From an uncultured Roseibium sp. (GTDB lineage Bacteria; Pseudomonadota; Alphaproteobacteria; Rhizobiales; Stappiaceae), in the NCBI RefSeq assembly GCF_963669205.1, contig NZ_OY769915.1, positions 1,710,001 to 1,774,000 on the forward strand: a DNA stretch of 64,000 nt, given 5' to 3'. Each line of letters starts with the position of its first letter. Position 1 is the stretch's first letter. The notes below the pieces were generated by a model, which ran no database searches, was not told the origin of the DNA, and saw only the letters and a program-made list of their open reading frames with translations. The position numbers were made by a program, and so were the translations under genes. This document shows, in pieces, positions 1 to 10,100 of this stretch.

Positions 1-764
1 TTTTCAGGGCCAATCACCTGGTCAAGCTGAAGTTCATCCGTCTGCTGGAAGCCGATCACCTGGAACACTGGCTCTGGGGCAAATTCCGTTTCCTGTCCGG
101 CGACGACAAGAGCACCTGGTATTACATGCTGCAGTCCGGCTGCCGCATGCTCTACGTGCCCGATGCCATGGGCTATACGGTCGAGGTGATCGAAGGGTCC
201 GGCATGGACCGGATGGTGCAGAACTTCCGCCGCTGGTCCGGCAACATGCTGCGCAACGGCTCCCGGGCGCTGGCACTTGGTCCCCACCGCATGCCGTTTT
301 TCATCTGGTGGTGCCTGCTCGATCAGCGGGTCTCCATGTGGACCATGCTGGTGAGCCCGGTTCTCGCCGTCTGCACGTCCTTCCTCTACGACCCGCACTA
401 CATCTTCGGCTACATCGTCTTCATTTGCATCACGCGCATGCTTCTGTCGCTGTTCCTGTTTCAGTACGCGCGCAAGGTGGATCTCAGCTATCCGTTCATC
501 CTCTATTTCAACCAGCTCATCAATGCGTCGGTGAAGGTCTATTGCATCTTCCGCCTGTCGAAGCAGCGCTGGTCGAACCGGGGGGACCAGCGCGCGGGCG
601 AGGGCGACGGTCTAATCGCGACGCTGCAGAACTGGATGGCGAGCTACCTGACCTTTCTTTACGTCACGATGCTCTTTCTTGGCGTCTGCCTGATGGCCGG
701 TCTCATCGATCCGCCGAGCACCGGAATGATCACCTTCCTGCTGGGGTGGACAGCCTCGGTCTGA
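1..764 (+). CDS. alg8: Alg8-like polysaccharide polymerase (GT2), C-terminal part
   Basis: The open frame enters from the left edge (first full codon at 3), so only the C-terminal ~253 residues are present. Alg8 is the inner-membrane processive glycosyltransferase that polymerises mannuronate from GDP-mannuronate. Visible are a GDDKSTWYYML stretch (GT2 acceptor/Asp region) and QNFRRWSGNMLRNG, the Q-x-x-R-W product-binding motif. Then come LLDQRVSMWT, several membrane segments, and a cytosolic NQLINASVKVYCIFRLSKQRW tail like the one remembered for Pseudomonas Alg8. The downstream AlgK- and AlgI-like genes and the AlgD-like gene at 14.1 kb fit this role. The actual polymer (mannuronan or another uronan) cannot be told from sequence. 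The N-terminal half, and any Alg44 partner, lie outside the window. Confidence 0.85.
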   Translation, partial: FRANHLVKLKFIRLLEADHLEHWLWGKFRFLSGDDKSTWYYMLQSGCRMLYVPDAMGYTVEVIEGSGMDRMVQNFRRWSGNMLRNGSRALALGPHRMPFFIWWCLLDQRVSMWTMLVSPVLAVCTSFLYDPHYIFGYIVFICITRMLLSLFLFQYARKVDLSYPFILYFNQLINASVKVYCIFRLSKQRWSNRGDQRAGEGDGLIATLQNWMASYLTFLYVTMLFLGVCLMAGLIDPPSTGMITFLLGWTASV

Positions 765-778
765 AGGCCGATGCGGTT

Positions 779-838
779 TCCGATTTTGCAAAACGCGCAT
801 TTTCAAAATCGGACAGAGAGCGACTTCCCAAAATCGGA
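779..838. repeat. Three copies of CAAAATCGGA upstream of the EPS promoter
   Basis: TCCGATTTTG (779-788) and CAAAATCGGA (804-813) form a perfect inverted repeat with a 15-nt spacer, and CAAAATCGGA recurs at 829-838. The block lies 50-110 nt upstream of the -24 element at 891, where enhancer sites of sigma-54 activators usually sit. It could also act as a terminator-like hairpin for the Alg8-like gene, but no T-run follows. The enhancer role is inference. Confidence 0.5.
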
Positions 839-872
839 AGATCAATTCAACTATCTGTATTCATTCGATTTT

Positions 873-926
873 TATAGATAATGATGTGCTGGCCCGGTTC
901 TTGTTTCTAAAGGCCCAGAAACAATT
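873..926 (+). promoter_or_regulatory. Sigma-54-like promoter with conserved flanking blocks
   Basis: CTGGCCCGGTTCTTGTTT has GG at 891-892 and GT at 903-904, the sigma-54 GG-N10-GC spacing with the last base changed. TATAGATAA (873-881) lies upstream, and CCCAGAAACAATT (914-926) lies around the expected transcription start. Both blocks recur at the algD promoter (14054-14118). The distance from the -12 element to the ATG at 941 is 37 nt. Confidence 0.6.
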
Positions 927-940
927 TCAGGGGCTTTGCC

Positions 941-2209
941 ATGAGACCGACTTCAAGATTCTACACCGCCGCCATGGCCATGACCGCGATGATCGCGCTG
1001 GCTCCGGTCGGGTTCAATGTCGTCGTCGACGCATTCGATCACAACCGGCTGGTGAACCTTGACCTGAACAAGAAGGAAACCAGCGTCAAGGCTCATTACC
1101 CGCTCTACAAGATGATCGAGTATCCGCGGATCAAGGCCTCGACCGTAGTTCTCGGAGACAGCCGCGCACGGGCGCTTCAGGACAAATACTGGCAGGAACT
1201 CGGCCGCGACGACGTCTACAACTTCGCCTATGGCGGGGCGACCGTCTACGAGATCTACGACACGTTCAAATACCTGCGCGATACGGTCGAGCTCGACACA
1301 CTGATCGTCAGCCTGCCGCTCAGAAGCATGGATGCCCGCTTCAAGGGCGGCATGAACCGCGTTCCCGAAGCAATCGCGCTCGCCGACAATCCCTTCGGCT
1401 ACTACACCAACTGGTTCGTTACCAAGACCGGATGGCACCTGCTTGAGGAACGCTATCCGGCGCTGACAGGATCTTTCGAAGACATTTCCTTCTGGCCCGT
1501 CCAGGAAGCCAGGGCGGCTGATTTCAACGCGATCGGCAAGCTCTCGGTCGAGGCGCTTCTCGACCCGGCCCTGTGTGACGAATGCGCCCTGAGCAAATCG
1601 GTCTCGGCTCTGCGGCTTCCGGCGGTCTACCACGGACGCGGTTATGGCCTGGGACGCTGGGCGGGGTACTGGCCCGAAATCATCATTGAACGCGATCTGC
1701 CGCAGCTCTTCGCCAAGCAGGTCGGCACCAACGGTGCGGCCGACTGGCGCCGCTTCAAGCAGTCGGATGAGCTGTGGGGCATGGTCGAGGAAATCGCGTC
1801 CTGGTCCGCCGAAAACGACGTAGACCTCATCTTCCTGATCCCGCCGACCATTTCCGAGATGCAGCGCCGGATCTCCGATTTCGGTCTCACCGCCGCCAAT
1901 CACAAGTTCCGCGAGCGGCTCTCCACGCTGGCTCCCGTCGTGGATCTGGATTTCGACACGCCCTTCACACGCGACCTGGAGAATTTCACGGACGCCTATC
2001 ACTTCAGCTCCGATCCCGCCCGGCGCATCGTCGGCGAACTGCTGATGCTGATCGACCGCGACCCGGAGCATGTTGCTCTGGCAACCAAGCGGCGCAAGGA
2101 CCTGGTCTGCCCGGTGACGCCGGCCGAAACGGCAACGTCCCACAAGGAAGGCACGCTGGAACTCCTGGAAGGCGTCTCCTGCAGAATCTGGAGGCAGAAC
2201 AATGGCTAA
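941..2209 (+). CDS. SGNH-hydrolase-like protein, AlgJ/AlgX-type candidate
   Basis: 422 residues with an N-terminal signal/anchor helix (about residues 8-28), so probably periplasmic. SGNH-type blocks are visible: VLGDSRARAL (GDSx block), YNFAYGGATVYE (block II glycine) and DAYHFSSDPAR near the C-terminus (DxxH block). In alginate machinery the SGNH proteins AlgJ and AlgX pass acetyl groups to the polymer in the periplasm together with the MBOAT protein AlgI. The adjacent AlgI-like gene (3644) supports the same role here. It is the first gene after a sigma-54-like promoter and overlaps the next gene by 8 nt. I do not see clear AlgX-specific signatures, so esterase or acetyltransferase is an inference from motif and context. 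Confidence 0.6.
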   Translation: MRPTSRFYTAAMAMTAMIALAPVGFNVVVDAFDHNRLVNLDLNKKETSVKAHYPLYKMIEYPRIKASTVVLGDSRARALQDKYWQELGRDDVYNFAYGGATVYEIYDTFKYLRDTVELDTLIVSLPLRSMDARFKGGMNRVPEAIALADNPFGYYTNWFVTKTGWHLLEERYPALTGSFEDISFWPVQEARAADFNAIGKLSVEALLDPALCDECALSKSVSALRLPAVYHGRGYGLGRWAGYWPEIIIERDLPQLFAKQVGTNGAADWRRFKQSDELWGMVEEIASWSAENDVDLIFLIPPTISEMQRRISDFGLTAANHKFRERLSTLAPVVDLDFDTPFTRDLENFTDAYHFSSDPARRIVGELLMLIDRDPEHVALATKRRKDLVCPVTPAETATSHKEGTLELLEGVSCRIWRQNNG

Positions 2210-2417
2210 GCCGTTCTATCCATTTGAAGAAACGATCATCTGCGGAACCGGTCTGATCATTGGTGCCATCGTCGCGGCGGGTTTCAAGGAAGCGCAGATC
2301 CAGGCCCCGCTGAAACACGATGAACAGGAATGCTCCTGCAACGAATACGAGCTGCCGCCGAACAACGTCAACATTGGCCGGCTGGATACGAAATTCACCC
2401 TGGAGGTGCTGCTATGA
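2202..2417 (+). CDS. Small membrane-anchored hypothetical protein in the EPS operon
   Basis: 71 residues. It overlaps the upstream gene by 8 nt and the downstream start by 4 nt (ATGA), which strongly suggests it is translated. One hydrophobic helix (about residues 12-28, IICGTGLIIGAIVAAGF) is followed by a polar tail with a CSC pair, probably outside the cytoplasm. No family recognised. By position it could be an assembly or anchoring subunit of the acetylation/secretion complex. Confidence 0.6.
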   Translation: MAKPFYPFEETIICGTGLIIGAIVAAGFKEAQIQAPLKHDEQECSCNEYELPPNNVNIGRLDTKFTLEVLL

Positions 2418-3640
2418 CCCGGATGAACAAGAAATCACTGCTTTGGAAAGGGCTCTTGCTCGGGGCTGTATTCGGTGTGGCCGGTGCCGTGGCGCTTTCC
2501 TCCGACGCAACGCCGGTCAAGGCCAAGTCCGAGCGGATCGACCCGACAATCGAGGAAATGATCAAGCAGGCCCGTGGTCTGCAGAAGGTCGGCCGCTGGG
2601 AAGCCGCAGCCGATATTCTAACCCAGCTTGCCAATGACGGTCATCCGGTCGCGCTCTTCCATCTCGGCAGGGCCTACAAGAACGGCTGGGGCGTCGAGGC
2701 CGACCTGGACCAGTCGCGGCTGATCTTCATGGAAGCCGTCAGGTATTCCTTCGCGTTCCGCGGCGAAACCGCCTACGAACTTGGCCGGCTGTTTCAGCGC
2801 TCTTCCGGCGAACATTGCGCCGAGATTGCCTTGCAGTGGTTCCTCAAGTCGCTTGAGTGGGACTATCCCAAGGCGCATGTGCAGCTTGCCAAGCACTATG
2901 AGCGCGGCATTGGTGCGGAGCGCGATCTGAACGCGGCCTTCCACCACTACGAACAGGCGGCCATCGCCGGGTATCCCTCGTCCACCATCAATTATGCGCG
3001 CATCCTGCTGACGGGCCGCTACGGTCTGACCCCGGACCCGGACCGTGCCCGTTTCTGGGCGGAGCGCGCGATCGCCGGTCTTGAGCAAAAGGCTCGCGAC
3101 GGGTCCGCGAGTTCGGCCAAGACGCTGGGCCGGATCTACCGGGATGGCGAATTCATGGCCGCCGACCGGTTGCTCGCCGGGGACTGGTTCCTGCGCTCGG
3201 CAAACCTTGGCGATGCCGGCGCGATGCATGATCTCGCACTGATGCTCCTGACCGGATCTCCGGACGAAGAAAACACCGCAGAGGCGCTGAAATGGCTGCG
3301 GCTGGCGGCGACCGCCGAACACGGCGGTGCACTGACCGCACTCGCCCGTCTTCATCTCAAGAGCAAACACGGTCTCGAGCCGGACGCGGCAGTCACATTG
3401 CTGGAACGCGGCGTTGCCGTCGGTCATCCCGGCGCGATGCAGGAACTCGCCCGGCTGTTCGCCGAGGGCGGCCTCGTGCTCCAGGACCGCCAGAAGGCAA
3501 TCGAGCTTGCGCGCAAGGGGGCCGATCGCGGCCACCAGGGCAGCACCAGCCTGCTGGAAAAGCTCCTGCAGGAAGACAAAGCAAATCTGACGGTAATCGA
3601 GAAATCCGTTCAACCCGTTACTGACAAGAAGGAGGGCTGA
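2414..3640 (+). CDS. algK: Sel1-repeat (TPR-like) protein, AlgK-like
   Basis: 408 residues from the ATG overlapping the previous stop; longer in-frame starts lie inside the upstream gene. An N-terminal hydrophobic segment (about 9-30, ending ALSSDATPVKA) serves as signal or anchor. No lipobox Cys is seen, unlike Pseudomonas AlgK, which is a lipoprotein. The rest is a run of Sel1-type repeats of the form A-x-x-L-G-x-x-Y-x-x-G-x-G-V-x-x-D-x-x-x-A. AlgK is a periplasmic scaffold linking the synthase complex to the outer-membrane exporter. Placement between the SGNH and AlgI-like genes supports a comparable scaffold role. The symbol is by analogy. Confidence 0.6.
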   Translation: MTRMNKKSLLWKGLLLGAVFGVAGAVALSSDATPVKAKSERIDPTIEEMIKQARGLQKVGRWEAAADILTQLANDGHPVALFHLGRAYKNGWGVEADLDQSRLIFMEAVRYSFAFRGETAYELGRLFQRSSGEHCAEIALQWFLKSLEWDYPKAHVQLAKHYERGIGAERDLNAAFHHYEQAAIAGYPSSTINYARILLTGRYGLTPDPDRARFWAERAIAGLEQKARDGSASSAKTLGRIYRDGEFMAADRLLAGDWFLRSANLGDAGAMHDLALMLLTGSPDEENTAEALKWLRLAATAEHGGALTALARLHLKSKHGLEPDAAVTLLERGVAVGHPGAMQELARLFAEGGLVLQDRQKAIELARKGADRGHQGSTSLLEKLLQEDKANLTVIEKSVQPVTDKKEG

Positions 3641-3643
3641 GTC

Positions 3644-5152
3644 ATGGTCTTCAGTTCACTGGAATTTATCTATCTGTTCCTGCCTCCGGTCCTGATCGGG
3701 TATCTGATCCTACGCCACTACGGCTGGGAAAACGGCATCATCTGGTGGCTCATCCTGGCTTCGCTTGTCTTCTATGGCTGGTGGACACCGATCTACCTGC
3801 CGCTGCTTCTGGGCTCGGTTGTCATCAACTACGGTTTTCACCGGGTCCTGCGCGCCGTGAAGGACAAGTTCATCCTGGTGAGCGGGATTGTCTTCAACCT
3901 CGCGCTGATCGCGGTGTTCAAATATGCCGATTTCTTCATCGGCAACGCGAACTTCATCGCCGGAGCAGATATCCCGCTGCTGCACCTGGTGTTGCCCCTG
4001 GCGATATCGTTCTTCACGTTCCAGCAGATCTCGTTCCTGATCGACACCTGGAAGGGCGAGGTCACGGAGTGTGATTTCCCGCGCTACATGCTCTTCGTCG
4101 TATTCTTTCCGCAGCTGATCGCCGGACCGATCGTGATGCAGAAGGAGACCATTCCGCAGTTCAAGCTGCCGGTCTTCAAGAACAAGCTGGTTCTGAACCT
4201 TGCTGTTGGCAGCACGCTGTTTGCCATCGGTCTGTTCAAGAAGATCGTGCTCGCTGACGGCATCGCGCCTTATGCCAACGCTGTCTTCAACATGGCAGAA
4301 ACCACGTCCGGTGTCCCGTTCGAGGCTGCCTGGATCGGTGCGCTGGCCTATACGTTCCAGCTGTATTTCGACTTTTCCGGCTATTGCGACATGGCTCTGG
4401 GGCTTGCAAGGCTCTTCGGCATCCGTTTGCCGGTGAACTTCAACTCACCCTACAAGGCCACCAGCATTTCCGATTTCTGGCGCCGCTGGCACATCACCCT
4501 GTCGCATTTCCTGCGGGACTACCTCTATATCCCGCTCGGCGGCAACCGCAGCGGCCCCGTCCGCCGCTATTCCAACCTGATGATCACGATGCTGCTTGGC
4601 GGCCTGTGGCACGGTGCCAGCTGGACCTTCGTCTTCTGGGGTGGCCTGCACGGAGCCTACCTTGCCATCAACCATGGCTGGTCCGCCCTGGTCTCTGCCG
4701 GCTACATTCCCTCGATCCTGCCGAAGCCGGTTGGCAATGTTCTCTCCCGCGGTATCACCCTCTTGGCCGTCGTGGTTGCCTGGGTGTACTTCCGCGCCGA
4801 GAGCTTTGAAGGTGCCAACAACATCATTCTCGGCATGACCGGCCTGTCCACGGTCTACGAGCCAACGCTCTGGGCCACGATGGTCGCCGGAACGGCTCCG
4901 GTCTGGGCGGCGATGATCTGCCTGGCGGCGATTGTCTTCCTGTTGCCGAACTCGATCGAGTTCACGGAAAACTACAACCCGATCCTCGGATTGAAGAAAT
5001 TCGTGTCGCAAAGGCGTTCGGACGGTTTCCTGCCGGTACGCTGGAAGCCGACGGCAGGCTGGGCGGCAGCGGTGTCCGTTCTCTTCGGCGTTGCGCTTAT
5101 CCAGACCTATCGCCTGGCCGAGCTGACCGAATTCATCTACTTCAACTTCTAA
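3644..5152 (+). CDS. algI: MBOAT polysaccharide O-acetyltransferase, AlgI-like
   Basis: 502 residues, many membrane helices. The GGAGG ribosome site overlaps the end of the previous gene (gap 3 nt). MBOAT signatures are intact: QLYFDFSGYCDMALGLARLFG, SDFWRRWHITLSHFLRDYLYIPLGG and LLGGLWHGASWTFVFWGGLHG. The invariant histidine is at residue 323 (LWHGASW), matching the essential position of AlgI. AlgI takes acetyl from a cytosolic donor across the inner membrane to AlgJ/AlgX-type proteins. It indicates that the polymer made here is acetylated. Length equals the family norm. Confidence 0.9.
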   Translation: MVFSSLEFIYLFLPPVLIGYLILRHYGWENGIIWWLILASLVFYGWWTPIYLPLLLGSVVINYGFHRVLRAVKDKFILVSGIVFNLALIAVFKYADFFIGNANFIAGADIPLLHLVLPLAISFFTFQQISFLIDTWKGEVTECDFPRYMLFVVFFPQLIAGPIVMQKETIPQFKLPVFKNKLVLNLAVGSTLFAIGLFKKIVLADGIAPYANAVFNMAETTSGVPFEAAWIGALAYTFQLYFDFSGYCDMALGLARLFGIRLPVNFNSPYKATSISDFWRRWHITLSHFLRDYLYIPLGGNRSGPVRRYSNLMITMLLGGLWHGASWTFVFWGGLHGAYLAINHGWSALVSAGYIPSILPKPVGNVLSRGITLLAVVVAWVYFRAESFEGANNIILGMTGLSTVYEPTLWATMVAGTAPVWAAMICLAAIVFLLPNSIEFTENYNPILGLKKFVSQRRSDGFLPVRWKPTAGWAAAVSVLFGVALIQTYRLAELTEFIYFNF

Positions 5153-5165
5153 CCGGTTGGTCACA

Positions 5166-7076
5166 ATGCGATATCTGTTTCAGATACTTGGTCTCTCCGC
5201 TCTCCTGTGTGCCCCTGGCACCCAGGCAGCGGGGTCGGACCCCGCGGGCAGCAAGCTGTCCTTGCCGGTCCAGAACATGTCGGTCGCCCTTGCGACCGGC
5301 ATCGTCTCGCGCAAGGGAGAAAGCGGGCTTTGTCTGGAAACGGTTTCTCAGGCCGGGCCTCACAAACTGGTCGTTCGGAAAGAACCGGGCGATGACCTTC
5401 CCACGGTTACCGTCAACGGGATCGAACAGGATTGGATCGCGGACGCTTCAGGAAGCGCCCGCATGGGAGCGTTGCGTCTGGCCCGGGACGGCTCCCTGGC
5501 CGTTTTGCGTACATGGAAGACGGGGGAAAAACAGACCGAACTGCTTCAGGACGGACACATTGCCAGGAGCTGGACGCGGGACAGATCCGTGAAACTTCTG
5601 CGTTACACAGCCGATGCGGTGCTGCTTCTGGAGAGACAGACGGCCCATGCCTGGCGTCTCAACAGGTATCCCAGAAACCCGGACGGACAAATCATGGCGA
5701 CGGCGGAGACGCTCGTCGACTTTGGCACCTGTGAACCCGGTCGCCTGCGGATTGCCGGCGACGTGCTCTGGGCCCAACTCGATTGCGGTGCGGACAAGGG
5801 GAAGGGCATCTACAGGATTGATCTCACGTCCGGAACCATCGGCAATCCGGTGTTGAGCTCGGAACGGGCGGAGTTCACGAAGCTGCCGAAGTCGTTTGAA
5901 CTGTCGCGTGGCCAAACGGTAATGGATGTCTCCGGCACACCCGCGGCCCTTCGGTTCTTTTATGCCGTTTCGGGCCTTCTCCTGTCCCAGACAGGCGAAG
6001 TCCGTGCGTGTTCTTCCGATGCGGAGGGGCTGCAGAGCTGGAATCAGAGCTATCGGCTGCGCGCCCTGTCTTCCCTTTACGAAAGAACCGGCGCCGAGGT
6101 TTTCGCCAGTCTGGCGCTGAAGTCCATGCGCCTGACGCTCGCCGCAAACGACGCTTTGCAGCACCGCGCGGATCCAGATGGACCGCAATGCGGATGGAGT
6201 TCGACGATCTACGGAACAACGCCCGGCGAACGGCTGACCCTGATGATCAACCAGGCGATGATCGCCAATGCGCTCACGGGGTCCTGCAAGACGCTCGGCA
6301 ATCTGTGTCCTGAGGACCTGGCGAAGCAGATCTCCGAAACCAATGCCTGTCTTGCCCAAGCCTACGAACGTGACTTCGATGCCGATCTCGGCCTCTACCG
6401 CATCAATGAAGAGATCGACTTCCGCTTCGCCGGCAAGCCTGCTCCGTGGAACTGGCAGATTGCCTTTGCCGGTGTTCTGGATGCATTGCCGGACACGGAC
6501 CTCAAGAAAAGAGCGCACGATATCGTCAGGGTGTTTCTGGACGAGTGGGAACAGGACGAAAATGGCGGTCTCTGGCGCTATTGGCCCAAGGGATACTACC
6601 AGGAGAAGGGGCTGACACCGGAACAGCTGTCAACCCAGAGATATGAGGATACGGGCCATGCAGGGATCACGCTTCTGACACTCGGCGATTTTGTGTCCGG
6701 AGCGCGTGCCGGGATTTCCGAAGCCGTGCAAAAGCGTCTCGACTTCCTGCTGGACTTCGGCATTGCGACGCCCCGGGACCTTGATGGAGGAGGGCCGCAA
6801 GACGATCGCTGGTTTCCCGCGAGCGGCTGGAGCCACTACGCGACACCGATGTTTGAAGACATCTATTCAGCGCCTGTTCCCGGACAAAACTCGGCTGACA
6901 CGCTCTACGCCTATTCCCGCCTGTTCGATGCCTCGGAGCCGTTTCAGCTGACGATTGACGTCTACAGCTGCACGGATGTCTGCACCCGCGAGACGGAACT
7001 TTCCTACGCAAGTCTGGACGCCTTCATGAGCGGCAATCCGTTTTTCCGGATTTCGGAGGAACGCCACGGAAACTGA
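5166..7076 (+). CDS. Secreted protein of unknown function, probable helical-toroid carbohydrate enzyme
   Basis: 636 residues from the ATG at 5166; a TTG at 5157 is also in frame, but 5166 puts the signal peptide (MRYLFQILGLSALLCAPGTQA) at the terminus. Residues ~30-290 are strand-rich and weakly conserved-looking. Residues ~290-600 look like an alpha/alpha-toroid: regularly spaced helices with aromatic-rich turns (SWNQSYRLRALSSLY, GWSSTIYGTT, PAPWNWQIAFAGVL, GLWRYWPKGYYQ, RYEDTGHAGI). Uronan lyases and C5-epimerase catalytic domains use such folds, and an alginate-type locus needs both activities. I see no AlgL (NNHxYW) or AlgG beta-helix signature, so the activity is unassigned. Confidence 0.55.
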   Translation: MRYLFQILGLSALLCAPGTQAAGSDPAGSKLSLPVQNMSVALATGIVSRKGESGLCLETVSQAGPHKLVVRKEPGDDLPTVTVNGIEQDWIADASGSARMGALRLARDGSLAVLRTWKTGEKQTELLQDGHIARSWTRDRSVKLLRYTADAVLLLERQTAHAWRLNRYPRNPDGQIMATAETLVDFGTCEPGRLRIAGDVLWAQLDCGADKGKGIYRIDLTSGTIGNPVLSSERAEFTKLPKSFELSRGQTVMDVSGTPAALRFFYAVSGLLLSQTGEVRACSSDAEGLQSWNQSYRLRALSSLYERTGAEVFASLALKSMRLTLAANDALQHRADPDGPQCGWSSTIYGTTPGERLTLMINQAMIANALTGSCKTLGNLCPEDLAKQISETNACLAQAYERDFDADLGLYRINEEIDFRFAGKPAPWNWQIAFAGVLDALPDTDLKKRAHDIVRVFLDEWEQDENGGLWRYWPKGYYQEKGLTPEQLSTQRYEDTGHAGITLLTLGDFVSGARAGISEAVQKRLDFLLDFGIATPRDLDGGGPQDDRWFPASGWSHYATPMFEDIYSAPVPGQNSADTLYAYSRLFDASEPFQLTIDVYSCTDVCTRETELSYASLDAFMSGNPFFRISEERHGN

Positions 7077-7197
7077 AAGTTCCGGGAGCAAGGAGGTCAC
7101 CGCGTTAAATCGAAAATTCATAACCAATGGGGGAGGATGGATCAAAGTGCGTAAGCAAGGGGGGCGGGTCCGGCCAAGGGAACCGAGGGGACAAAGA

Positions 7198-10100
7198 ATG
7201 CGCAAGTGGATCCGGGAACTGACAGTCGATGCCACGTTCTGGCTCGTTCTGGTGTTCATTTCGGCGTCGGCAATCGCAGCCTATGTGATCGCTGTCGATT
7301 TTGGACAAAAGGCAAGAACGGCCGATCTTTCCGCTGCGGCACGCGCCCAGTCGGAACTGCTGACGGCTGCGCGGTCGTTTTATTCGCGCGAGGTCGTGGA
7401 CAAGCTTTATTCCTCGCAGGATGTCTCGGTCAGCCATGACTATCACGACAAGGACCTGACAATTCCCGCGCCCGTGTCGATGACCCTTGCGCTTGAGGAC
7501 GAATTGAAGGCGCAGGGAGCCAGCAGCGCCATCCGGATGCTGTCCACCCATCCCTGGCCCTGGCGTGAGGACCGGGCGCTGGACGCGTTTGAAACGGCCG
7601 CCCTTGCCGCGATCGAGAAGGACCCGACCAAGCCGTTTCAACGCCTTGAACAGCGCGAGGACGGAACCTTTTTCCGCAGTGCGTCGGCGGTGCGCATGGA
7701 GGAAAGCTGCGTCGCCTGTCACAACACCCATCCTGAATCGCCGAGAACCGTTTGGGAAGTCGGCGATGTCAGGGGACTGCAGGAAGTCATCATTCCCGCA
7801 AGTGCGCTCTACGGGACCGGGTTTACTTCGATCGACAACCTGATCTTCATGCTGGCGATCGCGTTCGCAGCAGCGCTCGCCCTGACCTTCGTGCTGTCGC
7901 TTCAGCGCCAGCGCGCCATGCGGCGGCTCGCTGGTCTTGCCGAAGCGGAACGTGAAAAGAACGACGCGCTGGTCAAGGCCACATTGCGCGCCGAAACGGG
8001 TGAAGCGCAGGTCAGCGCAATTCTGGACACGATGCTGGACGGGGTTCTGACCCTCTCGCCGTCAGGCGAAGTTTTGAGTGCAAACAAGCGGGCTCTCGTC
8101 ATGTTCGGCGCGTCCGACAGCGGCGATCTGGTCGGCCGGCTGATCAGCGATTTTCTCCCCGACACGGGGGAAGAAGAGCTGCCCTTCGAATGCTGCCCGG
8201 GCACGGCAACGACCATCGAGACATCCGGCAAACGCCTGGAGGCAACCGGCAGGCGCCTGGACGGAGGCTACTACCCGGTCGAGATGTCCCTGTCGGAGGT
8301 CGTGATTGACGGCTCGGCCACCTTCACTGCGATTTTCAGGGACCTGACGGACCGGAAAGCGGCTGCCGCGAAGGTAAAGCAGGCGGAAACCCGTCTTGTC
8401 GATGCGATCGAGTCGCTGCCGGACGGTTTCGTGCTTTACGACGCAGACGACCGGCTGGTCCTTTGCAACAGCAAATACAGGGAGTTCTACAGCTCCAGCG
8501 CGGATCTCATTCAACCGGGGGCGAAATTCGAGGAGATCATCAGAAAAGGCGCCATGCGCGGTCAGTATCAGGTCAACGAGGATATCCTGGAAGACTGGGT
8601 CGCCATGCGCATGGAACGTCACCAGAACCCGGGCGCACCCATGGAGCAGCATCTCGATGACGGTCGTTGGCTGCGGGTGATCGAGTCGCGCACGAGCGAG
8701 GGCGGAATGGTCGGCTTCCGCGTCGACATCACGGAACTCAAGAACCGGGAAGCTGAACTCAGGCGCAACGAAGACCTGTTGCGCAATGTCGTCGATGCGT
8801 CCTTTGACGGTGTCATCGTCATGAATGGAGACGGTGTCGTGCTGGATTTCAGTCCGGCGGCAGAGGATGTCTTCGGCTGGACGGCCACCGAGCTCATCGG
8901 CAGGAAGATGTCCGACTACATCATCCCGGACCAGCACCGGAAAGCCCATGACGGTGGCCTTGCCAGGTTTCTTGAGACGGGCGAGGGGCCGGTTCTCGGC
9001 AAGCGCATCGAAATCGAAGGCCTCCACAAGGACGGTCACGAGATCATCGTGGAACTGGCGATCCGGCATACCAGGGGTGCCGAAGGGCCGCTGTTCCTGG
9101 GATATGTCCGCGACATCACAGAGCGAAAGGCCGCCGACGCAGCCCTCAGGGACGCCAAGGAAAAAGCCGAGGCGGCAAACGAGGCCAAGGCCAAGTTCCT
9201 GGCCATGATGAGCCACGAGATCCGTACGCCGATGAACGGGGTACTCGGCATTCTCAGCCTGTTGCGGGACACCGATCTGAATCCGGCGCAGGCCGACTAC
9301 GTCAAGACGGCCCGCGAGTCCGGCCGGTCCCTCTTGGAGCTGATCAACGACATTCTGGACTTTTCCAAGCTCGAGGCCGGCCGCATGGAACTCGACGTGG
9401 CTCCATTCCGGCTCAAGACAGTCGTCACGAGCGTGGTCGACCTGTTCAAGCCGATTGCCCAGGACAAGGGGCTGCAGCTTTCCATGAAATATCCGCCCGA
9501 ACTGCCTCACACCGTCGTGGGGGATTCGGGCCGTTTGCGGCAGGTCGTCCTGAACCTGGTCTCGAATGCCATCAAGTTCACCGAGATCGGCTTCGTGGAG
9601 ATTTCCGTCGACATTACGAAGGATGATCCGGTTGCACCGACGTTCCGGTTCTCGGTCAGGGATTCAGGCATAGGGATACCGGAGGACAAGCATGAAGCGC
9701 TCTTCGGCGATTTCGTCACGGTCGATACGAGCTACACCAAGAAAGAAGGCGGAACCGGACTTGGCCTTGCGATCTGCAGGCAGATCGCACAAATGATGGA
9801 TGGAGAAGTTTTCGTTGAAAGCGAAGAGGATGTGGGCAGCACCTTCCGGTTTGTCGTGCCCATCCGGCTCGCGGACGACCAGACGGTGGTTCTCGACGAA
9901 GATCATCCGCATGAACAGGCAGAACTGCCCGACAACCTGACCATTCTACTTGCCGAAGACAACGCGACCAACCAGATCGTGGTCAGCCACGCCCTGCGAA
10001 GCGCCGGCTGCGACATTGATATTGCGAATAACGGCAGGGAGGCTGTCCAGGCTGCTGCAAAGCGAGACTACGACTGTATCCTGATGGACATTTCGATGCC

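Noticed and set aside
953..2143. A 396-residue minus-strand frame inside the SGNH gene
   Set aside because: The plus-strand protein has a signal anchor and SGNH blocks and overlaps its neighbours as an operon; the antisense frame has no recognisable features.
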